A stretch of DNA of 64,000 bases from Rickettsia typhi (GTDB taxonomy: Bacteria > Pseudomonadota > Alphaproteobacteria > Rickettsiales > Rickettsiaceae). The notes beneath the pieces were generated by a model. That model did not search any database. It had not been told where the DNA came from and saw nothing but the letters and a program-made list of their open reading frames with translations. The position numbers and the translations under genes are program-made. The DNA is taken from NCBI GenBank assembly GCA_945865485.1, contig CAMBEC010000004.1:120015-184014 (forward strand). The letters are read 5' to 3'. Shown piece after piece: positions 48,231-56,931 of the stretch (within the stretch, counting starts at the first letter, position 1; each line of letters opens with the position of its first letter).

Positions 48231-49184
48231 ATGAATAAGGCTAGTTGGAACAAAGATGATCTTTATCAATTATATTCAACTCCATTTATTGATTTAATAC
48301 ATCAAGCTCATTTAGTTCATCGAGCACATTTTAATAGTACGGATATGGAGATATGCTCCCTGCTTTCTATAAAAACAGGTTCTTGTCCTGAAGATTGTGG
48401 TTATTGTCCACAAAGTGCACATTTTAAAACTGGAGTCAAAAAAGAAAAGCTTATGGAGCTTGCAGAAGTGGTAAAGCAAGCCAAGCGAGCAAAAGATGCA
48501 GGAGCCAAGCGATTTTGTATGGGGGCAGCATGGAGGAATCCACCAGCGCAAGAATTTTCTAAAATACTGGAGATAGTTAAAGCAGTTAAAGCTTTAGCGC
48601 TAGAGGTATGTATGACATTAGGAATGTTGACATTAGAACAGGCAGAGCAGCTAAAGAAAGTAGGCTTGGATTATTACAATCATAATTTGGATACTTCTCC
48701 AAATTATTACAAAAGAATAATAACTACTCGCACCTATGAAGATAGATTGGAAACTATAAATTATGTAAATATTGCTGGTTTGAATATTTGTTGTGGTGGA
48801 ATTATTGGGATGGGGGAATCTAGAGAAGATCGAGTAAATTTTTTGTTGCAGTTAAGTAAATTGCCTAAACCACTTAAAAGTATACCGATTAACCGCCTTA
48901 TTGCGATAAAAGGGACTCCATTAGAAAAAGCTACTATTATTGACAATTTTGAATTCATTAAAACTATTGCCTGCGTGAGAATTATGTTTCCTGAATCAAT
49001 GATACGTTTATCAGCAGGACGTCACGAAATGTCTGATGAAATGCAGGTATGGTGCTTTATGGCTGGTGCTAATTCAGTTTTCTATGGTGATATTTTGCTG
49101 ACTGCAAAAAATTCAACAATTGATCGTGATAAAAGATTATTTAAAAAAATTGGTATAGAAGCATTTACCATGCAGGAGAAGTAA
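48231..49184 (+). CDS. bioB: Biotin synthase BioB
   Basis: BioB is the radical SAM enzyme that inserts sulfur into dethiobiotin. The [4Fe-4S] cysteines are C52, C56 and C59 in [14 protein letters not shown]. The [2Fe-2S] cluster ligands are expected in [19 protein letters not shown] and [12 protein letters not shown], followed by the arginine ligand in [11 protein letters not shown]. Length is 317 residues. It heads bioB-bioF-bioC-bioD, with bioF starting three bases after its stop. Confidence 0.97.
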   Translation: MNKASWNKDDLYQLYSTPFIDLIHQAHLVHRAHFNSTDMEICSLLSIKTGSCPEDCGYCPQSAHFKTGVKKEKLMELAEVVKQAKRAKDAGAKRFCMGAAWRNPPAQEFSKILEIVKAVKALALEVCMTLGMLTLEQAEQLKKVGLDYYNHNLDTSPNYYKRIITTRTYEDRLETINYVNIAGLNICCGGIIGMGESREDRVNFLLQLSKLPKPLKSIPINRLIAIKGTPLEKATIIDNFEFIKTIACVRIMFPESMIRLSAGRHEMSDEMQVWCFMAGANSVFYGDILLTAKNSTIDRDKRLFKKIGIEAFTMQEK

Positions 49185-49187
49185 GCC

Positions 49188-50342
49188 ATGCTATACAATG
49201 ATCTCCAAAATAAATTGAGCCTATATCAGAAACAAGGATTAGCCAGACAAACTATTGCGTTCTCTGACCGAGATAAGGATAGTATTCATATTAATGATGA
49301 TCGGTATATAAATTTTACAAGCAATGATTATCTAGGAATATCTAATCATCCTGAAATAACTAAAGCATTTATCAAAGGAGTAGAATCCTTTGGTTTTGGC
49401 AGTTGCTCTTCTGTCTTGGTATCTGGATATTCATCTATTCAACAAAAATTAGAAGAACAATTTGCTGAGTTCGTTGGAAGAGACAGAGCTATTTTTTTTA
49501 ACTCTGGATATATGGCAAACCTGGGTGTAATTACTGCTCTAGCTAGCAGAAAATCAGTTATATTTTCTGATAAATTTTGTCACGCCTCATTATTAGATGG
49601 CATTCTTCTCTCAAAAGCTAAGCATTTCAGGTATCAACATCAAAATATCGTACATCTTAAGTATCTGGCTAGTATAGCCTGCCCGGATATTATAATTACT
49701 GAAAGTATATTCAGTATGCAAGGTAGTATTACCCAGATAGCTGATATAGTAGAGATTGCTAAAGAAAATAAAAGTTTATTGCTAGTTGATGATGCTCATG
49801 GCATTGGAGTACTTGGGGAGAATGGAGGTGGTATTTGCGAAGAGGTCAACTTATCTCAGGATGATATTCCATGCTTAATTACTTCTTGTAGCAAAGCTTT
49901 AGGTGGTTTTGGAGCTATGGTATCGGGTAGAACAGAATTGATAGAAATGATTCTACAATTTGCTAAAAGTTATCGGTGTACTACTAGCCTTCCTCCCGCT
50001 ATATGTCAAGGTTTGTTAGCTTCGTTAACAGTGATAAGAACAGAACAATGGAGGAGAGATAAACTTAAGGAAAACATACAAACCTTTATAGAAGAATCAG
50101 GTAAGCTTGGATTGGAATTAGTTGCAAGTGACATGACTCCAATAAAATCTATACTTGCTTATGATAATAAGCGTGCTGTGGCTGCCCAAAAGTTTCTGCT
50201 AACAAAAGGTTTTTTAGTTGCTTGTATCAGGCCACCAACTGTCCCAGCCAAGTCAGCTCGTATTAGGATTTCTCTTTCTTGTCATCATACAGAGAAACAA
50301 ATTATTGAGATGTTGAGTCATTTGGAAAGGTGCTTATGTTAA
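49188..50342 (+). CDS. bioF: 8-amino-7-oxononanoate synthase BioF
   Basis: BioF condenses pimeloyl-ACP (or -CoA) with alanine using PLP to give KAPA. Visible are NFTSNDYLGISNHPEI, GSCSSVLVSGYS, LLVDDAHGIGVLG and the PLP lysine K236 in TSCSKALGGFGA. At 384 residues it is standard. GGAGAAG lies upstream of the ATG. bioC overlaps its 3' end by seven bases. Confidence 0.96.
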   Translation: MLYNDLQNKLSLYQKQGLARQTIAFSDRDKDSIHINDDRYINFTSNDYLGISNHPEITKAFIKGVESFGFGSCSSVLVSGYSSIQQKLEEQFAEFVGRDRAIFFNSGYMANLGVITALASRKSVIFSDKFCHASLLDGILLSKAKHFRYQHQNIVHLKYLASIACPDIIITESIFSMQGSITQIADIVEIAKENKSLLLVDDAHGIGVLGENGGGICEEVNLSQDDIPCLITSCSKALGGFGAMVSGRTELIEMILQFAKSYRCTTSLPPAICQGLLASLTVIRTEQWRRDKLKENIQTFIEESGKLGLELVASDMTPIKSILAYDNKRAVAAQKFLLTKGFLVACIRPPTVPAKSARIRISLSCHHTEKQIIEMLSHLERCLC

Positions 50343-51118
50343 CAAACACCTGCTCAAATGATCAAATATTATTGGATAATTCCAGTCACTATCGTATCTT
50401 GCAAGCTTTTAATAAAGCAGCTGCAACTTACACAGAGCATAGCCAAATACAACTGCAAACTTGTAATTCATTAATTGAATTATTAGAATCTAATTTATTT
50501 CATTTCCAGAATATAGCCGATTTTGCTTGCGGCACGGGTATAAGCACAAAAAATCTTATAGATGCTTATGGTTATAATCAATATTATGCTATCGATTTTG
50601 CTGCGCAAGCCTTATTAGTTGCTAAGAATAAATTAGCTGAATTCAATGTTAATTTCATAATTGGTAATTATAATACCAGACAATTTCCTAACAAAACTCT
50701 CGATCTAGCATTCTCTAATCTAGGGTTTAATTGGAGTACAAATCTTGCAGAAACTTTCAAAATGATGTTTAAACAATTAAAAAGAGGAGGGATTCTTGCT
50801 TTTTCGGTACCTATTGATGGTAATTTTAAGCAACTTAAAAAAGAATTCCGAAACCAGTTTTATAGATCGGAAGAAATCTTGGTATTACTTCAAGGTTCAG
50901 GTTTCTTATTAAATAAATTCCATATTTTAACTTATGATCAGTTATATGAGAATGCATTTATTGCTCTAAAATCACTTAAAAATACTGGGACAAATGTTAA
51001 TTTGGATAATCCTATTACAGGTCTTGTTTCTTTTCGTAAACTTAATCAAATGTTTGAAAATCCAGAGCAAATATCACTTACTTATAAAATAGGATTATTC
51101 GTGGCGACTAAATTATAA
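50336..51118 (+). CDS. bioC: Malonyl-ACP O-methyltransferase BioC
   Basis: BioC methylates malonyl-ACP so that the fatty acid system can build the pimeloyl chain. The N-terminal segment AFNKAAATYTEHSQIQLQTC is characteristic of BioC, and the SAM site is IADFACGTGISTKNL near residues 55-69. A methyltransferase core follows (DLAFSNLGFNWS). A GTG at 50330 is in frame, but the ATG at 50336 has GGAAAGG five bases upstream and is chosen, giving 260 residues. The partner esterase gene bioH is not in the window. Confidence 0.93.
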   Translation: MLTNTCSNDQILLDNSSHYRILQAFNKAAATYTEHSQIQLQTCNSLIELLESNLFHFQNIADFACGTGISTKNLIDAYGYNQYYAIDFAAQALLVAKNKLAEFNVNFIIGNYNTRQFPNKTLDLAFSNLGFNWSTNLAETFKMMFKQLKRGGILAFSVPIDGNFKQLKKEFRNQFYRSEEILVLLQGSGFLLNKFHILTYDQLYENAFIALKSLKNTGTNVNLDNPITGLVSFRKLNQMFENPEQISLTYKIGLFVATKL

Positions 51119-51127
51119 TTAATTAAA

Positions 51128-51799
51128 ATGATTAAATTATTTATTACCGGTACTGATACTAACATAGGTAAAACTTATATTAGCATTGGCTTATTAGAAA
51201 AGTTTACTAAAATTGGATTAACTACGTTAGGAACGAAGCCATTGGCCTCCGGGTGCTACAAAGAGAATGATAAGCTTATTAGTCAAGATGCTGTCGAGCT
51301 TATGAAAGCATCCTCAGTTAAAGTTGATTATCAGTTAGTTAATCCATTTGCTTTCAAGCGGGCCATTGCTCCTCATATTGCCGCTAAACAAGAAAATTAT
51401 CCTTTAACAAAAATAAAAATAGAACAAGCAATGTTAAGGATGCTAAGCATACCTTCAGACGTAACTATTATCGAAGGAGTAGGCGGGTGGTGTACACCTA
51501 TTAACGAGAACGAACTTATGGCTGATGTAATCACTTCAATGAAGTTACCAGTTATTTTAGTAGTAGGTTTAAAACTAGGTTGCCTAAATCATTCAATTTT
51601 AACAGCCCAAGCAATTAAAGAGGCAAAATTACCTTTTATCGGTTGGATAGGGAATTGTATAGATCCAAATATGCAAGCAATGAGTGAAAATATAGAAAGC
51701 CTTAAATCTTTAATTACCGCTCCTTGCCTGGGTATAGTCCAATATCGTCGTAAATTAGATCATTTAAAACTTGAACCAATATTTAGACATTGCCTTTGA
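51128..51799 (+). CDS. bioD: Dethiobiotin synthetase BioD
   Basis: BioD closes the ureido ring of dethiobiotin from DAPA, CO2 and ATP. The Walker A motif GTDTNIGKTY is at residues 8-17, the substrate block is GTKPLASGC, and VTIIEGVGGWCTPIN carries the metal-binding glutamate. At 223 residues it is typical. It ends the bioBFCD run and overlaps the convergent birA by 17 bases. Confidence 0.95.
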   Translation: MIKLFITGTDTNIGKTYISIGLLEKFTKIGLTTLGTKPLASGCYKENDKLISQDAVELMKASSVKVDYQLVNPFAFKRAIAPHIAAKQENYPLTKIKIEQAMLRMLSIPSDVTIIEGVGGWCTPINENELMADVITSMKLPVILVVGLKLGCLNHSILTAQAIKEAKLPFIGWIGNCIDPNMQAMSENIESLKSLITAPCLGIVQYRRKLDHLKLEPIFRHCL

Positions 51800-52766
51800 G
51801 TAGGGTTGCTTCGCCAGCAGCGAACGCTTTTTTGATATTGGTTTCAAGGTTAATTAATAAATGTCCTTGTAAATCTACTCCTGTGGCTATTCCTTTGAAA
51901 ATTTCGTTCCCGTCCTGAATTTGGATCATTTTACCAAATAAACTATCTCTTTTTTTCCATTCAGGCATATAACTTTTGAAACCAGTAATAAGGTACTGCT
52001 CTATTCCAAGAGTCAGTTTATCAATTAAGATAGCACAAATATTATTACGGTCTTGAGGGGAACCAGTAATTTGCATTATCGAAGCCCACTCTTGATTGAA
52101 AGTAACTTTGTTTGTAATTGGCATATTAACATTAATTCCAATGCCAATTATAACTGAGCAATTACCATTAACTTCAGCTCTTATTTCTATTAACACCCCT
52201 GCTAGTTTCTTGCCATTATAAGTAATATCATTTGGCCACTTAAGCATAAGGCGATTAGGTAATTTGCAAGCTTTTTCTATGGCTTTACACACTATCATTC
52301 CCACGGCAAGGCTTAGCCCGCCAAGCTGACTAATATCTTGTTTTATAGAATATTGCATAGAAAAGTAGATATTCTTACCAAATGGAGAATACCACTCCCT
52401 TGAGAATCTACCTCTACCACTAGTTTGATGTTCAGCGATACAGATGTGAGGAATAGCAGATTTATTATGGTTATTTAAGTAGTTATTAGTTGAATCAATT
52501 GATTCAACTGTATCTATAATAAAGTGTTCGGATTTTAATAGAGTTTCAATTTTTTTCGCATCAAGTAAGATTAAAGGCTCTTTTAATAAATAACCTTTGC
52601 CTTTTACTTTAGTTATTTCAATGCCGTAAGATTGAAGCTTACTAACCCATTTCCATACGGCGGTACGTGATATGTTAAGTTTTGCTCCTATAGATGTGCC
52701 GTCATGAAAATGTAGATCATTTAATATGTTACAAATCTCGACCAATTTTTCATTTGTATTTTTCAT
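51783..52766 (-). CDS. birA: Bifunctional biotin ligase / biotin operon repressor BirA
   Basis: BirA attaches biotin to carrier proteins through biotinyl-AMP. The N-terminal winged helix (TSIGAKLNISRTAVWKWVSKL, residues about 19-39) is the DNA-binding type, so this is the repressor form, not a short ligase. The catalytic loop is TSGRGRFSREW near 112-122, followed by LKWPNDITYNGKKLAGVLIE. The C-terminal domain is complete; total 327 residues. It converges on bioD with a 17-base overlap and would control the bioA/bioB gap. Confidence 0.95.
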   Translation of the reverse strand: MKNTNEKLVEICNILNDLHFHDGTSIGAKLNISRTAVWKWVSKLQSYGIEITKVKGKGYLLKEPLILLDAKKIETLLKSEHFIIDTVESIDSTNNYLNNHNKSAIPHICIAEHQTSGRGRFSREWYSPFGKNIYFSMQYSIKQDISQLGGLSLAVGMIVCKAIEKACKLPNRLMLKWPNDITYNGKKLAGVLIEIRAEVNGNCSVIIGIGINVNMPITNKVTFNQEWASIMQITGSPQDRNNICAILIDKLTLGIEQYLITGFKSYMPEWKKRDSLFGKMIQIQDGNEIFKGIATGVDLQGHLLINLETNIKKAFAAGEATLLKGNV

Positions 52767-52927
52767 AAAATTAGCAACTATTTTTCCTGGGCCAAGCTGT
52801 ACAGATTGTTATAAAATATACTAATAAATATAGTGAGTAAATATTCAAACAACACAAAATAATTATCTTTTTATTATTGAGGGGGATAAGTCCTGTCAAA
52901 CATTCTGTAGAGAGTATATAGGATAAA

Positions 52928-53209
52928 GTGAAGAAGGCTCAACATTTAGACATTGCGTCCGATATTAAAAAGCATTCCATATTTTCTAATAGTAAAGGAA
53001 CAAGTTATCAAAAAGTTCTTGATAATATTTTGGATAAAATGGTAGCAAAAGGTGTTAGGAAACATTATGCAGAAGCGGTTAGGAAAGACATCGAAGGCAT
53101 CGTAAAGCTAGTAACACTGTCGCCAAATAAATTCATCCTGAGCTTGAATCAGGATCCCAGGCAAAGGAACATCTTGAATTTAGGTCAGGATGACCTGTGT
53201 CATACATAG
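52928..53209 (+). CDS. Small hypothetical protein ending in a palindromic repeat
   Basis: The 93-residue frame starts with GTG, preceded by AGGA. The first 66 residues are charged and helical (VLDNILDKMVAKGVRKHYAE). From about residue 70 the coding sequence is the dispersed palindromic repeat, which supplies the last 23 or so residues and the stop. The original C-terminus was therefore probably replaced. The family is not recognised, and the frame could be a decaying gene. Confidence 0.5.
   Translation: MKKAQHLDIASDIKKHSIFSNSKGTSYQKVLDNILDKMVAKGVRKHYAEAVRKDIEGIVKLVTLSPNKFILSLNQDPRQRNILNLGQDDLCHT
53132..53202. repeat. Dispersed palindromic repeat (family member 4), inside a reading frame
   Basis: ATCCTGA (53135-53141) and TCAGGAT (53149-53155) flank a loop with GCTTGAA. 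A second short palindrome AGGTCAGGATGACCT follows. It is in frame with the upstream gene, as Rickettsia palindromic elements can be. Confidence 0.75.
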
Positions 53210-53252
53210 AAATAAATTTACGCCGATTAGTTAAAGTATAAAAGAGCAAATA

Positions 53253-53549
53253 TTAATTCTTAATATGTATTGTTGTTTGTTTTTTCAAATCAGCCAACAA
53301 AGATGTTGTGAGTTCTCTTATATCATTTGTCATGCTAACCTTATAGCTGCTTAATATGTTATCAAATTTTGAAGCATAACAATCGAGTAACTGTCTAATT
53401 TGTTTTATATGGTGCTGATTATCTGTATCTGCTCCAATTGTTTTTAATTCTAAGAACATTAAGTAATCTCCTAAAATGTTTCCTAACGTTTCAAATTCTA
53501 TTTTAAGTTCTAATGCTAAGGATTCATTTATTGTCTTACTCTTTGTCAT
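53253..53549 (-). CDS. Small helical hypothetical protein
   Basis: The 98-residue protein is predicted to be mostly helical (LALELKIEFETLGNILGDYL, then IKQIRQLLDCYASKFDNILS). No signal peptide or membrane segment is present. The family is not recognised. It is convergent with the repeat-ended gene before it and divergent from the HTH-PAS gene. Confidence 0.5.
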   Translation of the reverse strand: MTKSKTINESLALELKIEFETLGNILGDYLMFLELKTIGADTDNQHHIKQIRQLLDCYASKFDNILSSYKVSMTNDIRELTTSLLADLKKQTTIHIKN

Positions 53550-53721
53550 ATAAACTTCTTCTGAAGAATTATTAATAAATAATGTTTTACTTGTTTTTTT
53601 AAACTTTAGGTTGTATATTTAACCTCATAATTTAATGAAACACAATATGTTTTGGTTGCTATAACACCGAAAATTAATATAGTGTGGTAATATTTTATCT
53701 AAAATACGTTAAAGATTATAT

Positions 53722-54456
53722 ATGAAATTAGATGTTATAGGGGAGCGCCTTCGTAGAGTAAGAAAATTAATAGATGTTAGTAGAAGAGAGATTGAGAGAA
53801 AATATAATATTTCTGCAAATACAATTAAAACATGGGAATCTGGAAAAGCTGAAATAGGAGTCATAAGATTAGTAAATTATTTGAAGATATTTGAAAATTA
53901 TGGTGTTTTTCTTAGTATGGATAGATTCTTGGATTTTAGGACAAACAATTATTTGGAGGAAGTAATGATGCCACATGGAAACAATTCTATCTATGGTTCA
54001 ACCAGGATGGATGGTTTCCAGAATTTGAAAAATGCAAAAGAGCTGCAATTAATTTCCGATACTATAACCAGTACTGTAGGCTTTATTTTAGAAAGAAAAG
54101 AACAAATGTTGCAGTCATTGTTTGATAATTTGCCGTTTAAAATTGCATTTAAAGATGAAAACAATATTATTCTACGTCTCAATAATCTAGCGGCGCAAGA
54201 TCTTGGCGGTATCGTGTCTGACTTTGAAGGAAAAAATGTATATAATTTATTTCCTCAAAAGGCTAAAAAATATCATGAAGTTGATTTAGAAGTATTCAAA
54301 TCTAGTAAGCCCATAACTATAGATGAAGAGATTACTCCTATAAATTCTGTGTCTAGTAAAATGATAAGTGTTAGTAGAACACCTATTATTAATGGGGAAA
54401 ATAAAAAAATGGTATTCGTTACTTTTAGGGATATAGTTCATACGAATCAAGTTTAA
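53722..54456 (+). CDS. HTH (XRE-type) regulator with C-terminal PAS domain
   Basis: Residues 1-60 form a XRE-like helix-turn-helix (IGERLRRVRKLIDVSRREIE, then NISANTIKTWESGKAEIG). A linker follows, then a PAS domain from about 130 to 240 (LPFKIAFKDENNIILRLNNL, FEGKNVYNLFPQKAKKYHEV, ISVSRTPIINGE). There is no kinase or output domain after the PAS, so one polypeptide seems to sense a signal and bind DNA. Its ligand and targets are unknown. It stands alone. Confidence 0.78.
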   Translation: MKLDVIGERLRRVRKLIDVSRREIERKYNISANTIKTWESGKAEIGVIRLVNYLKIFENYGVFLSMDRFLDFRTNNYLEEVMMPHGNNSIYGSTRMDGFQNLKNAKELQLISDTITSTVGFILERKEQMLQSLFDNLPFKIAFKDENNIILRLNNLAAQDLGGIVSDFEGKNVYNLFPQKAKKYHEVDLEVFKSSKPITIDEEITPINSVSSKMISVSRTPIINGENKKMVFVTFRDIVHTNQV

Positions 54457-54553
54457 AATGACTCGGTTGTTTTCCCCCGTTAAGGCCATTGTTAACGTGA
54501 ACAATGGATAAGATAAACATTAGATTTAGTCATGTCCCGCAAGAAATACAGTC

Positions 54554-54645
54554 ATACCGGACTTGATCCGGTATCTCGGGCAGCAGAAAGAAGATCCTGG
54601 GCCGAAGGTATGCGAAGCCTAATGAATTCAGGATAACGGTGCCCC
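54554..54645. repeat. Dispersed palindromic repeat (family member 5)
   Basis: ATACCGGA-cttga-TCCGGTAT (54554-54574) is a perfect eight-base-pair stem with the shared CTTGA loop, followed by CTCGGGCAGCAGAAAGAAGA and a second part ending GAATTCAGGATAAC. It separates the HTH-PAS gene from the convergent gene at 54666. Confidence 0.8.
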
Positions 54646-54665
54646 TCCATGCAAGGAATAATTTG

Positions 54666-56012
54666 TTAAATGTCTCTGACCTCAGTAAACTGAATTAAAT
54701 TTTTATCTCGTACTAAGTTCAATTTCGATAAAATTTTTCTGAAAATACCGTTTTTTTGGTGTGAGTAATTCCTTTTATATTCTTTGGTCGTAAATGTTGT
54801 GTAACTGTTAATTAGTGAAGGTATTACTTCGCTGTAATATATGTGATATAAGTCATGCATAGTGGCTCTAGTTGTAAGATGTCCCCATTTTATTACTTGT
54901 TGGGGAACCCTAGCTAAAGCCTCAGCGCAGCTTATAGCTTCCTCTGCTTCAGGATTATCTCGCTTATATACATCAGCAATTGGAGCTAAATTAGATAGCA
55001 TATCTTCAATAGCTGCTGCAAGCATTAGTCCAATATATTTTTCTCTATTATAAAAACGTCTAACAAAAAGTAAATTACGACTTGTGGCGAAGTTGACTAG
55101 CTTGTGGCTATAATATTTAGCAACTAATCTGAGCCAGAATACTCTTAGTCCAGATAATTTTTGTTGATTATAAAACTTGAGTTTTGTTTCAACTTTTATT
55201 AAGTTAGCCATTCCTGCACTATTAAGCAGCTTATTTAAATTAGTGCTCCTTTCTATATCTTTTTTTCTAGCAAGACTTACGTGGGGAGTTGCTTTGGTGC
55301 AAGCAAAATTGCAAGAATGGCGTGTAATTTGGCGACCATGGCCATCTCTCTTAATGTCAGCAAAATGCCCCAACTCTTGTGCGGCAATAATTTGGAGTCT
55401 TGCTAAGGCGGCCCATCCGTCGCCAGAGGAAGGGCGTGTTTCACTATTTTGAGCAAAGGGATTGCCTCCGCAAGAAACATAGATACATACATTTTTTCCA
55501 TCAGTGCTTTGCATACCACTGTTAGTTCCAGATCTTTTCCATGAAACTATATCCATTACATCACCTATATTATGTGAATAAGTAATAAACACTTCAACGT
55601 TATCTAATAATAACCATTTTATTACAATTGGATGAGCAGATTGGACAAAGATTCTGGCTAATTGCGTTTTTAATTCCTCACTAACCAAAAGTAACTTCTT
55701 AGCTTTTTTGTTTAGATCGTTGATGATAGAAGTAATTTTTGTATCTTCTATTGCCTTATTATTATTCTTATAAAGGTTTCGGATATTATTTTTGGTATTT
55801 TCAATTAGTTTGGGTGCTAATTCTTCATAGCTTAATATTATATTCACGCTAGAGCTGCTATCTGTAAAACGTACAAAGTTACAATAGTAATCTGTATCTA
55901 TCCTGAGCCTGCCAGAAGTCAGTAACTCTTGTGCCAAATGTTCGTATTCAAGTTGAATACTTGTTTTATCTATTGCGGGAATTTCATTAAGGATATGATA
56001 GATTGAGCTCAT
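54666..56012 (-). CDS. Rickettsiales-type protein of unknown function with a QELGH motif
   Basis: The frame is open from a TTG, but the ATG at 56012 gives 448 residues. The middle contains AAQELGHFADIKRDGHG (QELGH at about residues 212-216), which looks like a zincin HExxH motif with the first histidine changed to glutamine. Other histidines follow (TRHSCNF). The C-terminal half is helical with many basic residues (ATSRNLLFVRRFYNREKY). No signal peptide is seen. It resembles the uncharacterised DUF2748-type proteins of Rickettsia, though that assignment is from memory and not firm. Confidence 0.6.
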   Translation of the reverse strand: MSSIYHILNEIPAIDKTSIQLEYEHLAQELLTSGRLRIDTDYYCNFVRFTDSSSSVNIILSYEELAPKLIENTKNNIRNLYKNNNKAIEDTKITSIINDLNKKAKKLLLVSEELKTQLARIFVQSAHPIVIKWLLLDNVEVFITYSHNIGDVMDIVSWKRSGTNSGMQSTDGKNVCIYVSCGGNPFAQNSETRPSSGDGWAALARLQIIAAQELGHFADIKRDGHGRQITRHSCNFACTKATPHVSLARKKDIERSTNLNKLLNSAGMANLIKVETKLKFYNQQKLSGLRVFWLRLVAKYYSHKLVNFATSRNLLFVRRFYNREKYIGLMLAAAIEDMLSNLAPIADVYKRDNPEAEEAISCAEALARVPQQVIKWGHLTTRATMHDLYHIYYSEVIPSLINSYTTFTTKEYKRNYSHQKNGIFRKILSKLNLVRDKNLIQFTEVRDI

Positions 56013-56024
56013 TCTTATAATCAA

Positions 56025-56186
56025 TATATACTGCTACTAGACTAGCAGTATACTTGACTTATTCAATCATAAATACGCTTCAATGGTTATTACTTTAGGT
56101 AACATTAGTATCCAATTTCTCACTAAGATGAGATACCGTATATCAAGCTCAGGATGCCTTTTACCATCTTTACGCAAGTTAGGAAA
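56025..56186. repeat. Spacer with a partial palindromic repeat
   Basis: GAGATACCGTATATCAAGCT followed by CAGGATGCC (about 56129-56157) looks like a worn copy of the dispersed repeat. Nothing else was recognised. Confidence 0.45.
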
Positions 56187-56417
56187 TCAGATTAGCATCC
56201 ATTTTCCTTCGGCATTTTTCTTATATTTTTTTTCTACTGCCCCCCAGGCAACTTTGTGAGCCACTTGTTCTTGAGATTCACGTGGATCTCGACGCTTATC
56301 TGGGGACCTGTACTGTTCCCAGGCATGATTAAAAGCTTCCCTATATATATCTTGAGCATGAGCGGGTAAATTGTTTCTTACGCCCTTAGGTAGATCGCTG
56401 TTTTGTTCATAAGTCAT
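56187..56417 (-). CDS. chaB: ChaB family protein
   Basis: The 76-residue protein has the full ChaB pattern: DLPKGVRNNLPAHAQDIYRE, AFNHAWEQY and AHKVAWGAVEKKYKK. ChaB was named as a regulator of the ChaA cation antiporter in E. coli, but its activity is poorly defined, and chaA is not in this window. It follows the pal gene by 13 bases on the same strand. Confidence 0.88.
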   Translation of the reverse strand: MTYEQNSDLPKGVRNNLPAHAQDIYREAFNHAWEQYRSPDKRRDPRESQEQVAHKVAWGAVEKKYKKNAEGKWMLI

Positions 56418-56430
56418 TTAATTGTTACCA

Positions 56431-56931
56431 TTAAATATTTTTATCTCCTTGTTCATTGACAACAATAGTAACTGACCTTCTATTTAATTTATGAACATCT
56501 TTAGTGTGACCACGAAATTCTGGTCTTTCTTTTCCGTATGAAATAACAGTTAACCTGGTTTTATCTATACCTTGTGCGATTAAGAAGTTATTTACTGCTT
56601 TTGCTCTCCTTAAGCCCAAAGCAAGGTTATAATCTTTTGTCCCAATTTCATCACAATGCCCTTCAATTAAAGCTGAAACTAATGGGTTATCCTTCAACCA
56701 GTTTGCTTGTCTTTTTATTGTATCCTTGGTCTCGTCAGAAAGCGTTGCTTCATCAAAACTAAAATAAACCTTATTACCAGCTTTTGTTATAAAATCGTCC
56801 TGTAGTGAGACCCTGCTTTCTTCTACAATTGTGTTATATTGACGACTAATGATTATATTTTTTTTCGTGCTGCAATTACAGCCCATTAAGCTAAATAAGG
56901 CTAACGATAATATTATTTTTTTTGTACTCAT
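56431..56931 (-). CDS. pal: OmpA-family peptidoglycan-associated lipoprotein, Pal-like
   Basis: The signal peptide ends in a lipobox (FSLMGC, cysteine 18). The OmpA-like peptidoglycan-binding domain runs from about residue 60, with VYFSFDEATLSDETKDTI, IEGHCDEIGTKDYNLALGLR (the D and R that hold diaminopimelate) and VISYGKERPEF. At 166 residues it is the size of Pal. AGGAGG precedes the ATG. tol genes are not in the window, so it could be Pal itself or a paralogue. Confidence 0.88.
   Translation of the reverse strand: MSTKKIILSLALFSLMGCNCSTKKNIIISRQYNTIVEESRVSLQDDFITKAGNKVYFSFDEATLSDETKDTIKRQANWLKDNPLVSALIEGHCDEIGTKDYNLALGLRRAKAVNNFLIAQGIDKTRLTVISYGKERPEFRGHTKDVHKLNRRSVTIVVNEQGDKNI

Noticed and set aside
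46835..52766. The biotin genes as a typical BOOM operon
   Set aside because: The order and strands differ from bioC-bioH-bioF-bioA-bioD-bioB, and bioH is absent.
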